Source: Epiperipatus broadwayi (lineage: Eukaryota > Onychophora > Udeonychophora > Euonychophora > Peripatidae). From it: a stretch of DNA of 64,000 nt. The first letter of the stretch is position 1. Each line of letters opens with the position of its first letter. The notes beneath the pieces are model-generated. The model saw only the letters and a list, made by a program, of their open reading frames with translations, was not told where the DNA came from and did not search any database. Position numbers and translations under genes: made by a program. The DNA lies in NCBI GenBank assembly GCA_028023455.1, contig JAQFVV010000253.1:1186469-1250468 (forward strand). Reading direction: 5' to 3'. Of the stretch, positions 49,045 to 59,896 are shown in pieces.

Positions 49045-50525
49045 TCACAAATTCTACTGAAGAACAATAGCCAAGTCACTCTTTATATACATATTTATTT
49101 CCCATTGTTTTCCACAGATTAATATATCTTATTATCCAGGAAGCTTACAAACAATTGCATTCCACAGCCAATGAAATATTTTCACAAAAGTTTCTTTTAT
49201 AACAATTTTCATTTTACATTTGTTTATTTTCAGCCATTTTATTATTTATAAAAAGGAGAGAATGAATTTTAAACTTTTTTTATTTTAGACTTCACCTAAG
49301 ATTTATTTTACACATTTTATTCTTCTAGCTTATTTTTGCTTAATAAAACAAAGAGTTTTCTTTTAAAAAAAGAGTTTCTAAATTTTTTCCTACCCTCTTA
49401 CTAAGAACAGTTTCATTCTAAAATAAAAATATGACACAATACTGAAGCAGTTGATCTGATGCTCAGATCGTGCTTCACAGCCCACTTTCAGTCTCCTACC
49501 ACCAAGCCATGTTTAAACCCCATCCTTACACACGTATACATATATTTTTCCTTTACTTAACCATTTTAAACATAACTGACATAGATATTTATATATCTTA
49601 ATGCAAAATAATTTAATAAATAAATATTTAATATTTTAAAGTGTTTGCATGCGTAATGGATAAATATATATATTTTAGTGTAGGGAAACTGATAATAAAT
49701 CGTATTCATAATTATATTATTCATGTAACTTAAAAGTCATATATGAAATGTATTATTTTTTATATTTAATTTAGCAGTCAGAAAATGATGCAATTCTTTT
49801 AAGAAGTTTCTCGAAAACAATTACCTGGAAAAGCCCATTAGTTAGATTTAAAATATTACAATTTGTAATAGTAAAGTAAAAAATCCATTAGTGGAAATTT
49901 TATCCATGCCAGCTTGTTTTCAAATCAATAAGACTTATTTTAAAACAATCGTTTGAGAAACTTGTAACAGGATTGCATTGTTTCAAAAGACTTACAAATC
50001 AAAAGAGATCTGGTCAGCAGATTTTAGCCTTGCTGAAGTGCTCAAATTGCTTCAAGTCCAGCAGTTAAGTGCTATACTACATCATCAAAAAAGGAGTATA
50101 AATACTGCTGGATTTGAATCCAAAAAAGAAAAAGAGACAACCATAAATTAATGATGGTCCACATAATCCATGCTAGTTTCAATCTTCATCCAATGTGCCA
50201 TGAGTAGGGTAAACTTCACCTTCCCCTCTGTTCCAACATGCTTGTTCCCGTAAGAAATGCTCCAGATCTGATGCCTATGAACTTTCAAATGTCTAATAAT
50301 TAAATGAACAAAATGCTACCTGTGATGCCTTATTCCAAACCTAGATCTAGTGTATTACTGCTGATGAACATTCCAAACATCAAGAACCGCTACTATTTAT
50401 GAAAGGTAAAAGAACTTTAGCCTCTCTATGATTCTATTAAATTCAGCCTTCTATAACAACAATAATCCAAAAAGCTTTACTCTAATATCTTATAAAAAGA
50501 AATTATTAAACTCAGGTGCTTATTA
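49045..50525. other. Non-coding DNA with possible worn SINEs
   Basis: At 49493-49509 the - strand reads TGGCTTGGTGGTAGGAG, close to a tRNA A box, with no clear B box. At 50110-50121 GGATTTGAATCC resembles a B box on the + strand. Neither is enough for a firm call. No genes seen. Confidence 0.3.
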
Positions 50526-50528
50526 TAC

Positions 50529-51188
50529 ATGTATATAATTTTAATGCGCAAATACGCGCACAACTTAATCTTATATAGAAACGATTTATTAGATTTCGGC
50601 TTAATCTTATATAGAAACGATTTATTAGATTTCGGCTTCAAGCATTACACAATTGATAGGAAGATTAGACAATTTTACAGTCAATTAAACAGCAATGTTA
50701 TTAAGCAGCAGAAAAATAGAATTTTGTTACCATATATTGCAACTACCCATCGAAAATTTTACTCAGTGTTTAATAAAGAATTTCAACTAAGCTTTCATAC
50801 ACCCCCTAATACAAATAGAATTATTAATAACACCAAAGACATTATAACACCCAACAACACCTCTCAGGCCGTATATAATATTTCATGTCCAGAAAATAAC
50901 TGCATGGCTTCATACTATGGGGAAACGAAAGCAACTCTTTCTACAAGACTATCCCAGCACAAATATTCTTACAATAAGGCCCAAGTAGACCCAAATTGCA
51001 ACTCAATATTTGCTATACATCAGAAATCAGCTGGTCATGCATATGAACCTAAAAATGCAAGAATAGTTTGCAGGGAGAGAAATGACATTAAGAGAAAAGT
51101 TAAAGAAGCATGTTTTATTGCTATTGATGATAAGGCTATGAATAGGAAAGATGCGTGCTACAAAATCTCTAAGAAGTGGATCATTTAG
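50529..51188 (+). CDS. Penelope-like element: linker and GIY-YIG endonuclease (N-terminally truncated)
   Basis: A 219-codon intact frame. The ATG and first ~12 residues lie in the left inverted repeat, so they are not original protein. A 12-residue in-frame tandem duplication (LILYRNDLLDFG) follows. The linker reads KFYSVFNKEFQLSFHTPP and NTNRIINNTKD; then come a cysteine pair (CPENNC), SYYGETKATLSTRLSQH (the YIG part and catalytic arginine region of GIY-YIG), and the C-terminal CRERNDIKRKVKEACFIA and NRKDACYKISKKW. The nuclease would nick target DNA for element insertion. The reverse transcriptase is missing. Apart from truncation there are no stops, so the copy is fairly young. Confidence 0.85.
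   Translation: MYIILMRKYAHNLILYRNDLLDFGLILYRNDLLDFGFKHYTIDRKIRQFYSQLNSNVIKQQKNRILLPYIATTHRKFYSVFNKEFQLSFHTPPNTNRIINNTKDIITPNNTSQAVYNISCPENNCMASYYGETKATLSTRLSQHKYSYNKAQVDPNCNSIFAIHQKSAGHAYEPKNARIVCRERNDIKRKVKEACFIAIDDKAMNRKDACYKISKKWII
50564..50635 (+). repeat. 36-bp tandem duplication within the PLE ORF
   Basis: CTTAATCTTATATAGAAACG and the following 16 bases occur twice, at 50564 and 50600, without visible difference. The unit is a multiple of three and keeps the frame open. Confidence 0.85.
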
Positions 51189-51268
51189 AGCTGACGCATT
51201 TATTTTCAACTAATTTACATATATCAGCATATTTTAGCATATACCAACACGCTATGCTTATTCTTTGT

Positions 51269-51313
51269 TGCCCATGATTATGAGAGCTAAGTTCTCTTGA
51301 AAGCGCTCGGGCA
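51269..51313 (+). ncRNA. Hammerhead-like ribozyme after the PLE ORF
   Basis: Helix I TGCCC (51269-51273) pairs with GGGCA (51309-51313). The core strand ATGATTAT (51274-51281) is followed by stem II GAGA/TCTC (51282-51285 with 51293-51296), a TT bulge, GAAA (51299-51302), the palindrome AGCGCT (51302-51307) and C (51308) as the cleavage-site base. It sits 80 bp after the GIY-YIG stop. Compared with 24060-24105, helix I and stem II have different sequences but keep pairing, while the core and palindrome are unchanged. The core has A and U where hammerheads have C3 and G8, which pair with each other in the known structure. Confidence 0.65.
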
Positions 51314-51418
51314 TTATTCTTTAGATATTATAATTATTTTGAGTTTATAATATATTTTTATTTAATCCTGATGAAGCTCGGTTGTTGTGCGCGTATTTGG
51401 CATTAAAATTATATACAT

Positions 51419-53290
51419 CTAATATCTTATGTAAATGTTTATATCTTATGTAATTTTATTTAGTATAACTCTATATAACTTAACCTATTCTATCATTGAG
51501 CCTCTATTCAATATGTTTTCTTGTTGTTTTATTATTTCTCTGTGGCAATCATATCTTATTTCATTATTATATTACGTATTTTTGTGTTTTAAAATGCCAG
51601 TAATATTTCAAACTCGCTAGCATATAATTCCTTTCTAGTTTCCCTACCCATCACTTATGGGGTAATTAAGAACTTATTTTAATTAAAAACAGTCCTATTT
51701 GACTTATGCAAGTGCTCGCGAGTTTGGAAAAACAAAGTCATTATCTTATAAATTGTTGTAGGAAGACAGATCAACATCTGTTTTTCTAAAAATGTTTTTT
51801 TATCTTTTTAAATGCGCTAATCCTAACCATAAATGTATTTCATATATGTAAAATCTAATTATTTCCACCACCCCATTTGTTTCCATATAAACATGTTGAT
51901 TTCTAATAATAGCATTTATTAACTGAAATTTGTATTTATTAAATGGTGTGGGAAGATATAAATAATCTAAAGTAAAGGGAAAGGGGAATCTTTAAGTCTT
52001 AAAATTTATATAATTTAATTAATTTAAATCATCCATGCTTGTTTAGCGATTGGATCATACCATGCATGCATGGTATTCTATAATTTATGGGCATTAAGTA
52101 ATTAAAATAGTCTTTAAAGCTATATATTTTGTTATCCCAAGCATTGCGTGCATATAGGCACACTCATTTCTGTATTATATATTTGTGCTTCTCTTATTCG
52201 GAGTATCAAAGATTTGAACCTCATTATCCTTCTTAATGTCCAAGAACCAGGCCTAAACCCCCACTGGGGACTCATTTGTTCATATGTGCATGTTTTATAT
52301 GGGGATCACTCTGGAAAAACCAGCCCAATAAATGCATAGCTGATCGCTCTTCGTTCCTGAACCGATTCTGCTAACGTTGCAGACTTATATCGGTCTATTT
52401 CTCAAAATGAATTCCTTGAAGCACATGTTCAGATCCATGACTGGATCACATCAAATATGCCACCATGCACACACTACCTCTGTTATATTTCTAATAAATC
52501 CATGAACATCCATAAGCCGTAATGTTGTGATTTTTGCTAAACAGATCTATGTCCACTATTTAAAATGCTCGTCATTGCACCGACCTTATTATTATTAATA
52601 TATATATATTCATCAGCTATCCCACCCACGTTTGTCACTTTATAAACTGAATTAATAACTATATTTCTGTACAAATGTAATACTTTGTTGTCAAATTATA
52701 ATCATCTTTCAAATCGGTTAAATGCTCTTTTCTTCCTTCTGGGGATGTAGTGTTACTTCAATATTATATTTCTTAATAGCACTAAGTCTTATAGTCATCA
52801 TTATAGTATATATTATTGGCATAGCCGCAACTATAAATAAAGTCACCTGTTAAATTTGATTCTTAATTTAACAACCAAATGTAATATGATTTCTCTATGA
52901 CCAACTGTCATATAATATTTATGAGGCCAATGATCAATCAATTGTAATACGCATTTACTTATGTTTTATCAAATAATTAATCTTAAATATATATGTTATA
53001 ACATTTCCCAATCATTGTGTTTTCTTTTATTTAAATTAATATTTTAATTAATAAGTTATGCTCCTACTGACTAGATGATCCCCGTTAATATATAATTAAT
53101 ATGAAAGGTCACAATCGTTAAATGCTTCTAAATTATATTTCATGCTAAATATTCCATCATTAAACTTAAATTAGAGTCTTTTTGGGTCTCCGATGTGTGA
53201 TGCCAGTGGAGAGAGATAAAATTAGATCGATATCACCAGGATTGTTGCTCATAAGTTGGTAGATCTGGAAAATAGGCAAATAGGGCAGAA
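51419..53290. other. Non-coding DNA
   Basis: No gene recognised. A less AT-rich patch at 52140-52500 looks like a worn repeat. Confidence 0.4.
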
Positions 53291-53294
53291 TTCA

Positions 53295-53395
53295 TGAGTG
53301 TTCCTGACTTATGTATCTTGTGCATGATTGGATTCGAGGTACTTTTGCCTAGATGCTAGATCTTGTTATGTGAACATACAAAACCGACTGGTACA
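53295..53395. repeat. Dispersed repeat, copy 2
   Basis: Same orientation as the copy at 1-125. The shared start is TGTTCCTGACTTATGTATCT and the shared end is a TCTTGTTATGTGAACA-like block. Confidence 0.5.
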
Positions 53396-53784
53396 GGTTT
53401 TTTTTCCCCCAGGTTTGGTGCGTCAATGTATGGCTTCGAATAAAAAACTCACATACCTGAGAGATAGTAGCAGATATTGATAGATATAACGTATTTTTTT
53501 CCATAAATAATGATATTTAATATATATGTAGAAAAATTTTTCTTCCTTGGTTTGTACACCCAGCTTAGATTTTTTTTAAAAAATATTATTATACACCCTG
53601 TTCAAGTCATTATTAGCACATAAGTATATAAATTTTTTCCCCCAGTAATAATATTGAAGATATGTATAAAAGTATATTTTTCCCATAAATAATGTTTTGT
53701 ATATGCAGTATTTTTCCACAGATGTTTAAATGCATGTGTAATTTTTTTTCGAGGATGTAGAAGTAAAATAGTCACAGTAATTTT

Positions 53785-54357
53785 TTTAGTAACCTGACAC
53801 GATAGGTGAAGACCCATTTACCAAGTTCAAAATATACACTCGCTCTCTATATATATTTATTGAGTAACAAAATACATTTTAAAACAAATGTGCTCGAAAT
53901 ATATTTGTATTTTTTAATAACCTGACATGATAGGTGAAGACCTATTTACCAAGTTCAAAATGGGTTAGGTTCACTCTCTCTATATTTATCGAGTAACAAA
54001 ACATATTTTAAAATAAATGTGCTCGAAATATATTTGTATTTTAGTAACCTGACATGATAGGTGAAGACCCATTTACCAAGTTCAAAATGTATATGCTCAC
54101 TTTCTATATCTATTTATCGAATAACAAAACGTATTTTAAAACAAAGGTGCTCGAAATTATATTTGTACTTTTTTAGTAACCTGACACAATAGGTGAAGAC
54201 CCATTTACCAAGTTCAAAATGTATACACTCGCTCTCTATATATATTTATCGAGTAATAAAATGTATTTTAAAACAAATGCACTCGAAATATATTTGTATT
54301 TTTAGTAACCTGACACGATAGGTGAAGACCCATTTACCAAGTTCAAAATGTATATGC
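53785..54357. repeat. Tandem array, ~129-bp unit, about 4.5 copies
   Basis: AGTAACCTGACA(C/T)GATAGG starts at 53788, about 53916, 54043, 54174 and 54304 (spacings 127-131). Each unit also holds GTGAAGACCCATTTACCAAG, a CT-rich and TATA-rich segment, GAGTAACAAAA and TGCTCGAAAT. The array is interrupted by a PLE fragment and resumes after it. Confidence 0.85.
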
Positions 54358-55242
54358 TCGTTAAGTTTGTTGAATTCCACACTGTCTATCTTGATTTTTA
54401 ATTGCACATATGAGGATAAGCAAAACATAATCAAGTATCTTGATTTAAAAATCAATAGAGAGAATGCTGCACTCAACTGTTCCATGATAATCAAACCTTG
54501 TGCATGCATTAGAGGTTATCTCCATCCACTCTCAAAATCCCCTAAATCACACAAACTTGCAGGGCTATCTGCCTTTTTATTTCGTAGCCACCATCTATGC
54601 AAGTTAGAGTCAGACAAGAAAAACAACATCACTAGCTACATCAGGGATTTAATAAGCATGGGTTTTAATCACAAAACAATAGCTAACAGGATTGAAGGCT
54701 TTTATAAAAGACTCCAACAGAATATAAAAGAAGACAGACATCTGACTGTACCATATATACCTGCAGTGGCAAAAAACTTCGGTAAAATCTTACAGAAGGA
54801 ATTTAAACTGGGATTTAGAACCCCTCCAAACACCAATAGGTTTATTAATAATACTAAAGATAAAAGAAACATTGAAGAAACCCCCCAGGTAGTTTATAGA
54901 ATTGTGTGCCCTCAAATAGGGTGTGATTCGATTTATTATGGAGAAACTCGTGCCACAATGGGCAATAGATTGGCTCAGCACAAATGCATATATACAAGAG
55001 CAATAACTAAAAAAGAAGGCAGCTCTGTATTTGCTGACCATCAGCAGGAGCTCAACCACAGATTTGAGCCCTCCAAAGCTGATATTTTATGTACAGAAAG
55101 AAATGATATCAAGAGGAAGGTTAAGGAAGCTTGTTTCATCACCAGCAATGCTAAATCAATAAACAGAAGAGACACTTGTTTCACCATTTCTAAAAAAATG
55201 GATGATATAGGAGGCAATTTGCATACATTTGCATATAACTAA
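54322..55242 (+). CDS. Penelope-like element: C-terminal reverse transcriptase, linker and complete GIY-YIG endonuclease
   Basis: A 306-codon intact frame whose ATG lies in the tandem-array unit; element sequence starts at about residue 20-27. It reads LIFNCTYEDKQNIIKYLDL, HPLSKSPKSHKLAG, the linker FRTPPNTNRFINN, the cysteine pair CPQIGC, IYYGETRATMGNRLAQH and, unlike the 21-24 kb copies, an uninterrupted rest of the nuclease (FEPSKADILCTERNDIKRK, EACFITSNAKSINRRDTC). It therefore shows what the TA expansions destroyed in those copies. Reverse transcriptase motifs A to C are missing, so it cannot copy itself. About 75-80% identical in protein to the 21-24 kb family by eye. Confidence 0.85.
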   Translation: MKTHLPSSKCICSLSLLNSTLSILIFNCTYEDKQNIIKYLDLKINRENAALNCSMIIKPCACIRGYLHPLSKSPKSHKLAGLSAFLFRSHHLCKLESDKKNNITSYIRDLISMGFNHKTIANRIEGFYKRLQQNIKEDRHLTVPYIPAVAKNFGKILQKEFKLGFRTPPNTNRFINNTKDKRNIEETPQVVYRIVCPQIGCDSIYYGETRATMGNRLAQHKCIYTRAITKKEGSSVFADHQQELNHRFEPSKADILCTERNDIKRKVKEACFITSNAKSINRRDTCFTISKKMDDIGGNLHTFAYN

Positions 55243-55404
55243 TAATCTGAAAAGTCTATGAATATGGAGCAACAAGATCTCTGAAAGCACTAAGTCTGTA
55301 AATCAGAGTATATATACAAAAGCCTACAAATTATTACATAAAAAGTTTCGCCGCAATGCATCAGCATATTATTAATTACAAAGTAAACATGAAATAAAAT
55401 TTGA
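54358..55404 (+). mobile_element. Penelope-like element fragment inserted in the tandem array
   Basis: Sequence related to the 21-24 kb family replaces the CTCTCTATATAT part of one array unit. It starts inside the reverse transcriptase (just after motif C) and ends near a TTACAAAGTAA(A/G)..TGAAATAAAATT block shared with the end of the + arm at 24176-24203. The array resumes at about 55405 with GAGTAACAAAACGCATTTTA. Confidence 0.8.
55250..55298 (+). ncRNA. Degenerate hammerhead-like fold
   Basis: Same order as at 24060 and 51269: core ATGAATAT, stem GGAG/CTCT, GAAA, AGCACT and AAGTCT. Helix I no longer pairs and the palindrome is broken, so it is a relic. It begins 10 bp after the ORF stop. 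Confidence 0.4.
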
Positions 55405-55545
55405 TATTGAGTAACAAAACGCATTTTAAAACAAATGCACTCTAAATATATGTATATTTTTTAGTAACCTGATACAATAGGTGAAGACCCTCTTTATGAT
55501 GATAAATGTATATTAAACATGTATACACTCGCTATATAAGTATAT
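55405..55545. repeat. Tandem array, continuation after the PLE
   Basis: Part of one unit plus a degenerate next unit (AGTAACCTGATACAATAGG at 55463). It proves that the PLE entered a pre-existing array. Confidence 0.75.
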
Positions 55546-56076
55546 AAATGGCTCGAGCTGATGAAAGAAATAAAATAGCAGCAGCTTTTAATACTTTCAC
55601 TCCCATATATATATATATAAACACATGCTGAAATTAATAATGATTTTTTTTTCTAATGTTATATTATAAATCTGTGGCTGTACAACCATTATAAATAAAT
55701 ATATATATATATATATTATAAAAGTGTATAATCTAGTAAATAGCGGATCATCTGGTCAGATAATATAACCTTGCCCCTTTGGCTGGCACCCATAGCAATA
55801 CCAATATAAATTTTTCCAATAGGTGGTAGTTATTAAAATAAAAGAAATATTATAAACAATGATTCACAATGTAACAAGTTATATAGAGTTTTTTTTGTGT
55901 GTGTGTCTTTCTAAAAAAATACGTGTACTGCCAATAAATTTTTTTTTCATTCAATAAATGTCATTACTAATAAACAATTTTGTTAAGATGTTTCAGGTGT
56001 TGAAGAACAACCAAAACAAACAACGAAGCAGAAGGACAGAAAGAAGGCTAGGTAGTAAATATGCTAATTATTATAT
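55546..56076. other. AT-rich non-coding DNA
   Basis: TA tracts at 55604-55618 and 55698-55716. No gene seen. It forms the left flank of the LTR element; the last five bases before the LTR are TATAT. Confidence 0.45.
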
Positions 56077-58521
56077 TGTAACAGTCAAAACCTGTCTATC
56101 TCACTAACACACTGTAGAATTTAAACCCGGGACATAGAACTCAACACTAGGAGAGTTACCTCCCAGAAATCTCAAGTTCGAATCCAAAGTCCAAACTCCA
56201 CAACGCCCTCTACGTGATAACACATTTGATGCTACTAATAATATAATTTCATGCCGGTGCCGGTGATCAGGGAGAAAACAAAAGACTCTAAATCTAAAAT
56301 AGCCCTAGGTTAATTTAACAATAACTTATAGATGTGCCAAAGATAAGTTTAATGGACTATGTAATTTATATTGCACCCCGAATAAATAGAGAAAAGGAAA
56401 TAAATTTATAAATAAGATTTTAATAATTTGGTAATAAAATAATTTAGCGATACAAATTGGATAGTTATATAATAAACAAACAAAATGGCTGATACCTCGT
56501 ACTTGGGTTCGTTTCGATAAAGTGTCTATGATATATTGACACGGTAGGCATATGCGAGTCACGTAAAGTCTAATAGAGTTTGAAATATTCTAAACATTTA
56601 TCACTGGAGATTTAAATGGAGATCGAGAGTCGCTCGCGAATAGATTATAAGATCGAGCTACACTGAACGGATTTGAAATTCATTTGAATAGAATTCTTTT
56701 AATAAGTAAAGGGAAATATACGGTGGTGCTAGCGAGTATATGCTGAGGAGGGGTGCAGTTTATGAGTATGCAACTTTCAAGGATGGCAAAAGGTCTTGGC
56801 ATTGGATAGGCATTCTGCCTTTTATTTGGGACGTCTCTAGCCCACTCACAGCTCAAGCCTGGCCCGCACCCAGGAGCTTCGTAACTGTGTGGACATACGC
56901 GAAATAATTCCCATGTGCCATTTTAGCACATGACTGGGAACCACGGAGTAAAATATGGGGAAACAGATTTGAACGATGATGACCTTTGCCAACAGGAGGA
57001 TTCCAGCACCCATGCATATTTACTAGCAACACAGCTTAATTTTCATAAGAATTAGTAAAACATTTGGCAGTTCATTAAGGAACAGTAATAGCTCGCTCTC
57101 GACTTTCATATTTAGATGGCCAGCAGACTCTCAACAAAACTTAAGATAAATAACTATTCATTTAACAAAATTTTATACGCAAAATATACTTTGAAACATA
57201 TATATGAGATACTTTTAAATAGAAACGATGGGAAGGGGGGGAAATGCGTGTTTGCGGTTTATAAACTAAGATGGCAACCACGCATCATTTAACTTCCCTA
57301 CGTAACTCGCATTAGTCTAAAGAAATTAATTATACATTTCATAATAACACATTGAAATTAAACATTTATAAATATAATAGAAGATCAACCCAAGCACAAA
57401 TTCAGCATGCATTAGAAAAACATTTAAATAAATACATTTATAGAATATACAAAATTGTTAGCTTTAGCTCGAAGTTTTCCGAGATCTCGGGTTGATTTTA
57501 ATTACCTTGTTCTTTTAACTGTGTCCATGGGAATTTCCAAACTTGTAGCAAAGTTCTTAAGTAAAATTATGAGTTTTCTTCGATTCATGGTTCCGCAGCA
57601 GCAGTTAGAAGATTTTAGGAGCAGCATTTCATAGGGCTGGTTCAGTTGGATTTCATGATACGGTGACAGGACATCAGATTTTGACTGACGGACGGCCGAG
57701 GCACAGGATCCCGAGGAAAAACAGCGATTGCCCCGTTACCCCGACATTCTGAGGTTAAACTATTTTACAACTGGATTTACTGTCACGATCAGGTAGCTTA
57801 ATTAATAACTCTGTCTAATCATCTAATTACAATCAATCAGCCCTATTTATAGTCTCTCCTTGATTACCATCTAACCCTGCGGTGATGAAATCCATTCTTT
57901 AATTATTACACATTTGAAAAACACGGATTACATTTTCTAATTAAAATCTGTTCGTAAACACTGTTTTATCTCATCAAATCTACTGGCGCCAATATGATTA
58001 AAATTAGCTACTATTGTTCTTTCTCTACCCTCACTGATTTAAAAATGATGACATGTTTTTGAATAATATTTTACAACGCTTTACATTTATCAAACACTAT
58101 TTCTGAATTTAATTTCCAGAAACATTTCTCAGTGATATTATTTCTTAAAGACAAATAATTATAACGAAATAACATCACAAATAAATCGATTCAAAAACAA
58201 CTTTTAAATAAAATATTTTGATATTTTTTTAAATATTATCGCAGTATGTGTGTAGATGAGAATATGTGACCTACTTTATTGTACAAGCATATATACATAA
58301 TATATACTCGACGGTTTGAAAATAAAACCGTTTAAAAACAATTTTAATTATTATTAAACCCCGGGCACCCCATTATACATATAAATTTAGGCGGGATTTC
58401 GGTAAATATACCCAGTACACACACAATACGATGAAATTAGGGTTTTAAATAAGGCATGAGGGTAGGAAACAGGCAGGCAAGGCGAAACTAAGATTGGTAA
58501 GGCAAATCTTACTGTTTCACA
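56077..58521 (-). repeat. Left LTR (3' LTR of the - strand element)
   Basis: Complete, about 2445 bp. It starts TGTAACAGTC and ends CTGTTTCACA, after which CTTAGTATG and A-runs begin the interior. A GTTCGAATCC string (56174) resembles a polymerase III B box but stands alone. A 78-codon frame inside is present in both LTRs only because the LTRs are nearly identical. Confidence 0.8.
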
Positions 58522-58843
58522 TTCCCTTAGTATGTAAAAAAAAATTTAAAAAAAAAAAGATTTTACACCCAGTGTTTACTATCATTTTTGAATATCAACA
58601 CACAAAAAAAATTGACAAGGGGCAATGAGATTTAATGATATACCCGAATCATATTTCAACATTATTCAACATTTTATTTTTTTTACTTTTTTTTTTAGCA
58701 AAAACGTATATATATTTTGACGCATTTTTTTTTTTTTTTTACTGTTCAAATTTAAATTAGAAATATATATATATAAAAAAAATTTTGTTTTTTTTAAAAG
58801 TCTATACGAAAGTCCAAATTCAGGCGTAGATAAATGTCCAAAT
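58522..58843 (-). other. 3' part of the LTR element interior
   Basis: Low-complexity sequence with long A and T runs and a TA tract between the end of gag and the 3' LTR. This is where pol would be expected; nothing of it is present. AAGGGAA (- strand) next to the LTR is the likely polypurine tract. Confidence 0.55.
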
Positions 58844-59896
58844 TCAAGTTATTGTACGATCAAAATTTTGTAAGAGTGTCCAAGTTCGAGTCTTTTTTGT
58901 GTGGTAGCTTTCTTTTTTTTTGTGGTAGCTTTTTTTTTTTTTTTTATAGATATATATATTTTGCTCTCCTCCTGGGTCAGGTGGGTAGCGCTGATCTCTC
59001 GTACTCGGAGAACGTCCTCTCGGGTGGTACAGTCTCTTTTCTTTGTCTGGTGGTTCTTTGGCCCAAGGATTGAAGTCCGATGTAGTCAAAAATTCTGCCA
59101 TCTCCACTGCGTCTTGAATTCTGCTTCCGGCCATCAGTTGTTGGATTGACAGAGGCATGTTCTGTTGGATGGTGCAGATAATGTGCGGATCAGAGAATGA
59201 GAAGGTGGTGAGCGATCTCAGACGATTAACTTGCCAGATATAGAATTGTGTGTGTGTTTCTTTGATGCTCCCGTATTTTTCTCGGGATATGGTATTGAAG
59301 ATGCCATTCTGGCGTTCCTCGCTCCAGTAGTGTTTCAGTAAGGCCTTGCTATACTCGATGAAGTCTCCAGGTTTTTCTTTTATGATGCTCCACCAGTCCT
59401 TCGCGTAGTCGTGTAAATGGTGGGTGGCGATAGCAATTTGTTCTTTTGTCTCCGTCTCAGAGAATGTGAAAAAGTCTTTCAAGCTATCTATGTGCAAATG
59501 AGGGTTTTCCCCAACTTCCCCTCGGACTATCTTGATGTGGATGGTCTTGGCCAACTGGGTTTGAATGCTTGGGTCAGGCGTCGCGGTTCTACTGATTTTG
59601 GTGATCTCAGGGCTTTTAGTATTTTTCTCTTCGTTGACTGGTAATGAAATTTTCGGGGTGGTTTTGTTTTGATCACACTCTTCCTCTTCTTTTGTTCCGT
59701 TATTAATGTTTTCTGTTTTCAGAACTAACATTTCCAAATTTACTTTTGGAGTGATCCTCTCTTTTATTTCATATTTCTGTTTGATTTGTTTGATTTGGTT
59801 CATTATGAGCCTGGTCAGTTCTCTGAACTCACTCCATTCTTTTTTTTCTTCTTCCATTTTGGTTTTAGTATTTGAAACGTTGGCTATAAATGGCAA
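58844..59896 (-). CDS. Gag-like protein of the LTR element
   Basis: 350 codons, intact. Residues about 15-45 are charged and probably coiled coil (EEEKKEWSEFRELTRL). Residues about 110-275 match the Ty3/gypsy Gag (capsid) family: HLHDYAKDWWSIIKEK, DFIEYSKALLKHYW, FYIWQVNRLRSL and IQQNMPLSIQQLMAG, followed by AVEMAEFL. An arginine/proline-rich stretch (PRGRSPSTRDQRYPPDPGG, about 292-310) could bind RNA; there is no CCHC knuckle. The last ~35 residues are Y-, I- and K-rich and come from a TA tract and A-runs, so the natural end may be near 310. Gag forms the particle that packages element RNA. An intact gag in a young insertion suggests selection or recent mobilisation by a partner supplying pol. 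Confidence 0.75.
   Translation of the reverse strand: MPFIANVSNTKTKMEEEKKEWSEFRELTRLIMNQIKQIKQKYEIKERITPKVNLEMLVLKTENINNGTKEEEECDQNKTTPKISLPVNEEKNTKSPEITKISRTATPDPSIQTQLAKTIHIKIVRGEVGENPHLHIDSLKDFFTFSETETKEQIAIATHHLHDYAKDWWSIIKEKPGDFIEYSKALLKHYWSEERQNGIFNTISREKYGSIKETHTQFYIWQVNRLRSLTTFSFSDPHIICTIQQNMPLSIQQLMAGSRIQDAVEMAEFLTTSDFNPWAKEPPDKEKRLYHPRGRSPSTRDQRYPPDPGGEQNIYIYKKKKKSYHKKKESYHTKKTRTWTLLQNFDRTIT

Larger units (their letters stand above)
50529..51418 (+). mobile_element. Third Penelope-like family: truncated copy with terminal inverted repeats
   Basis: 50529-50564 (ATGTATATAATTTTAATGCG to GCGCACAAC) and 51384-51418 are reverse complements apart from a two-base difference. Between them are the C-terminal PLE ORF, a hammerhead-like fold and a short 3' part with CTGATGAAGCTCGG at 51368. 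An inverted copy of the 3' end joined to the 5' truncation point is a known PLE arrangement. Confidence 0.8.

Noticed and set aside
51368-51400. Second hammerhead (CTGATGAAGCTCGG) at the right end of the 50.5-kb PLE
   Set aside because: No GAAA element and only weak stem pairing follow; at most a relic.
56170-56185. B-box-like GTTCGAATCC in the LTR
   Set aside because: Stands alone, with no A box or tRNA-like fold; probably chance.
56326-56562. 78-codon - strand frame present identically in both LTRs (also 61057-61293)
   Set aside because: Identity only reflects the young LTRs; composition is AT-driven and no motif is recognised.
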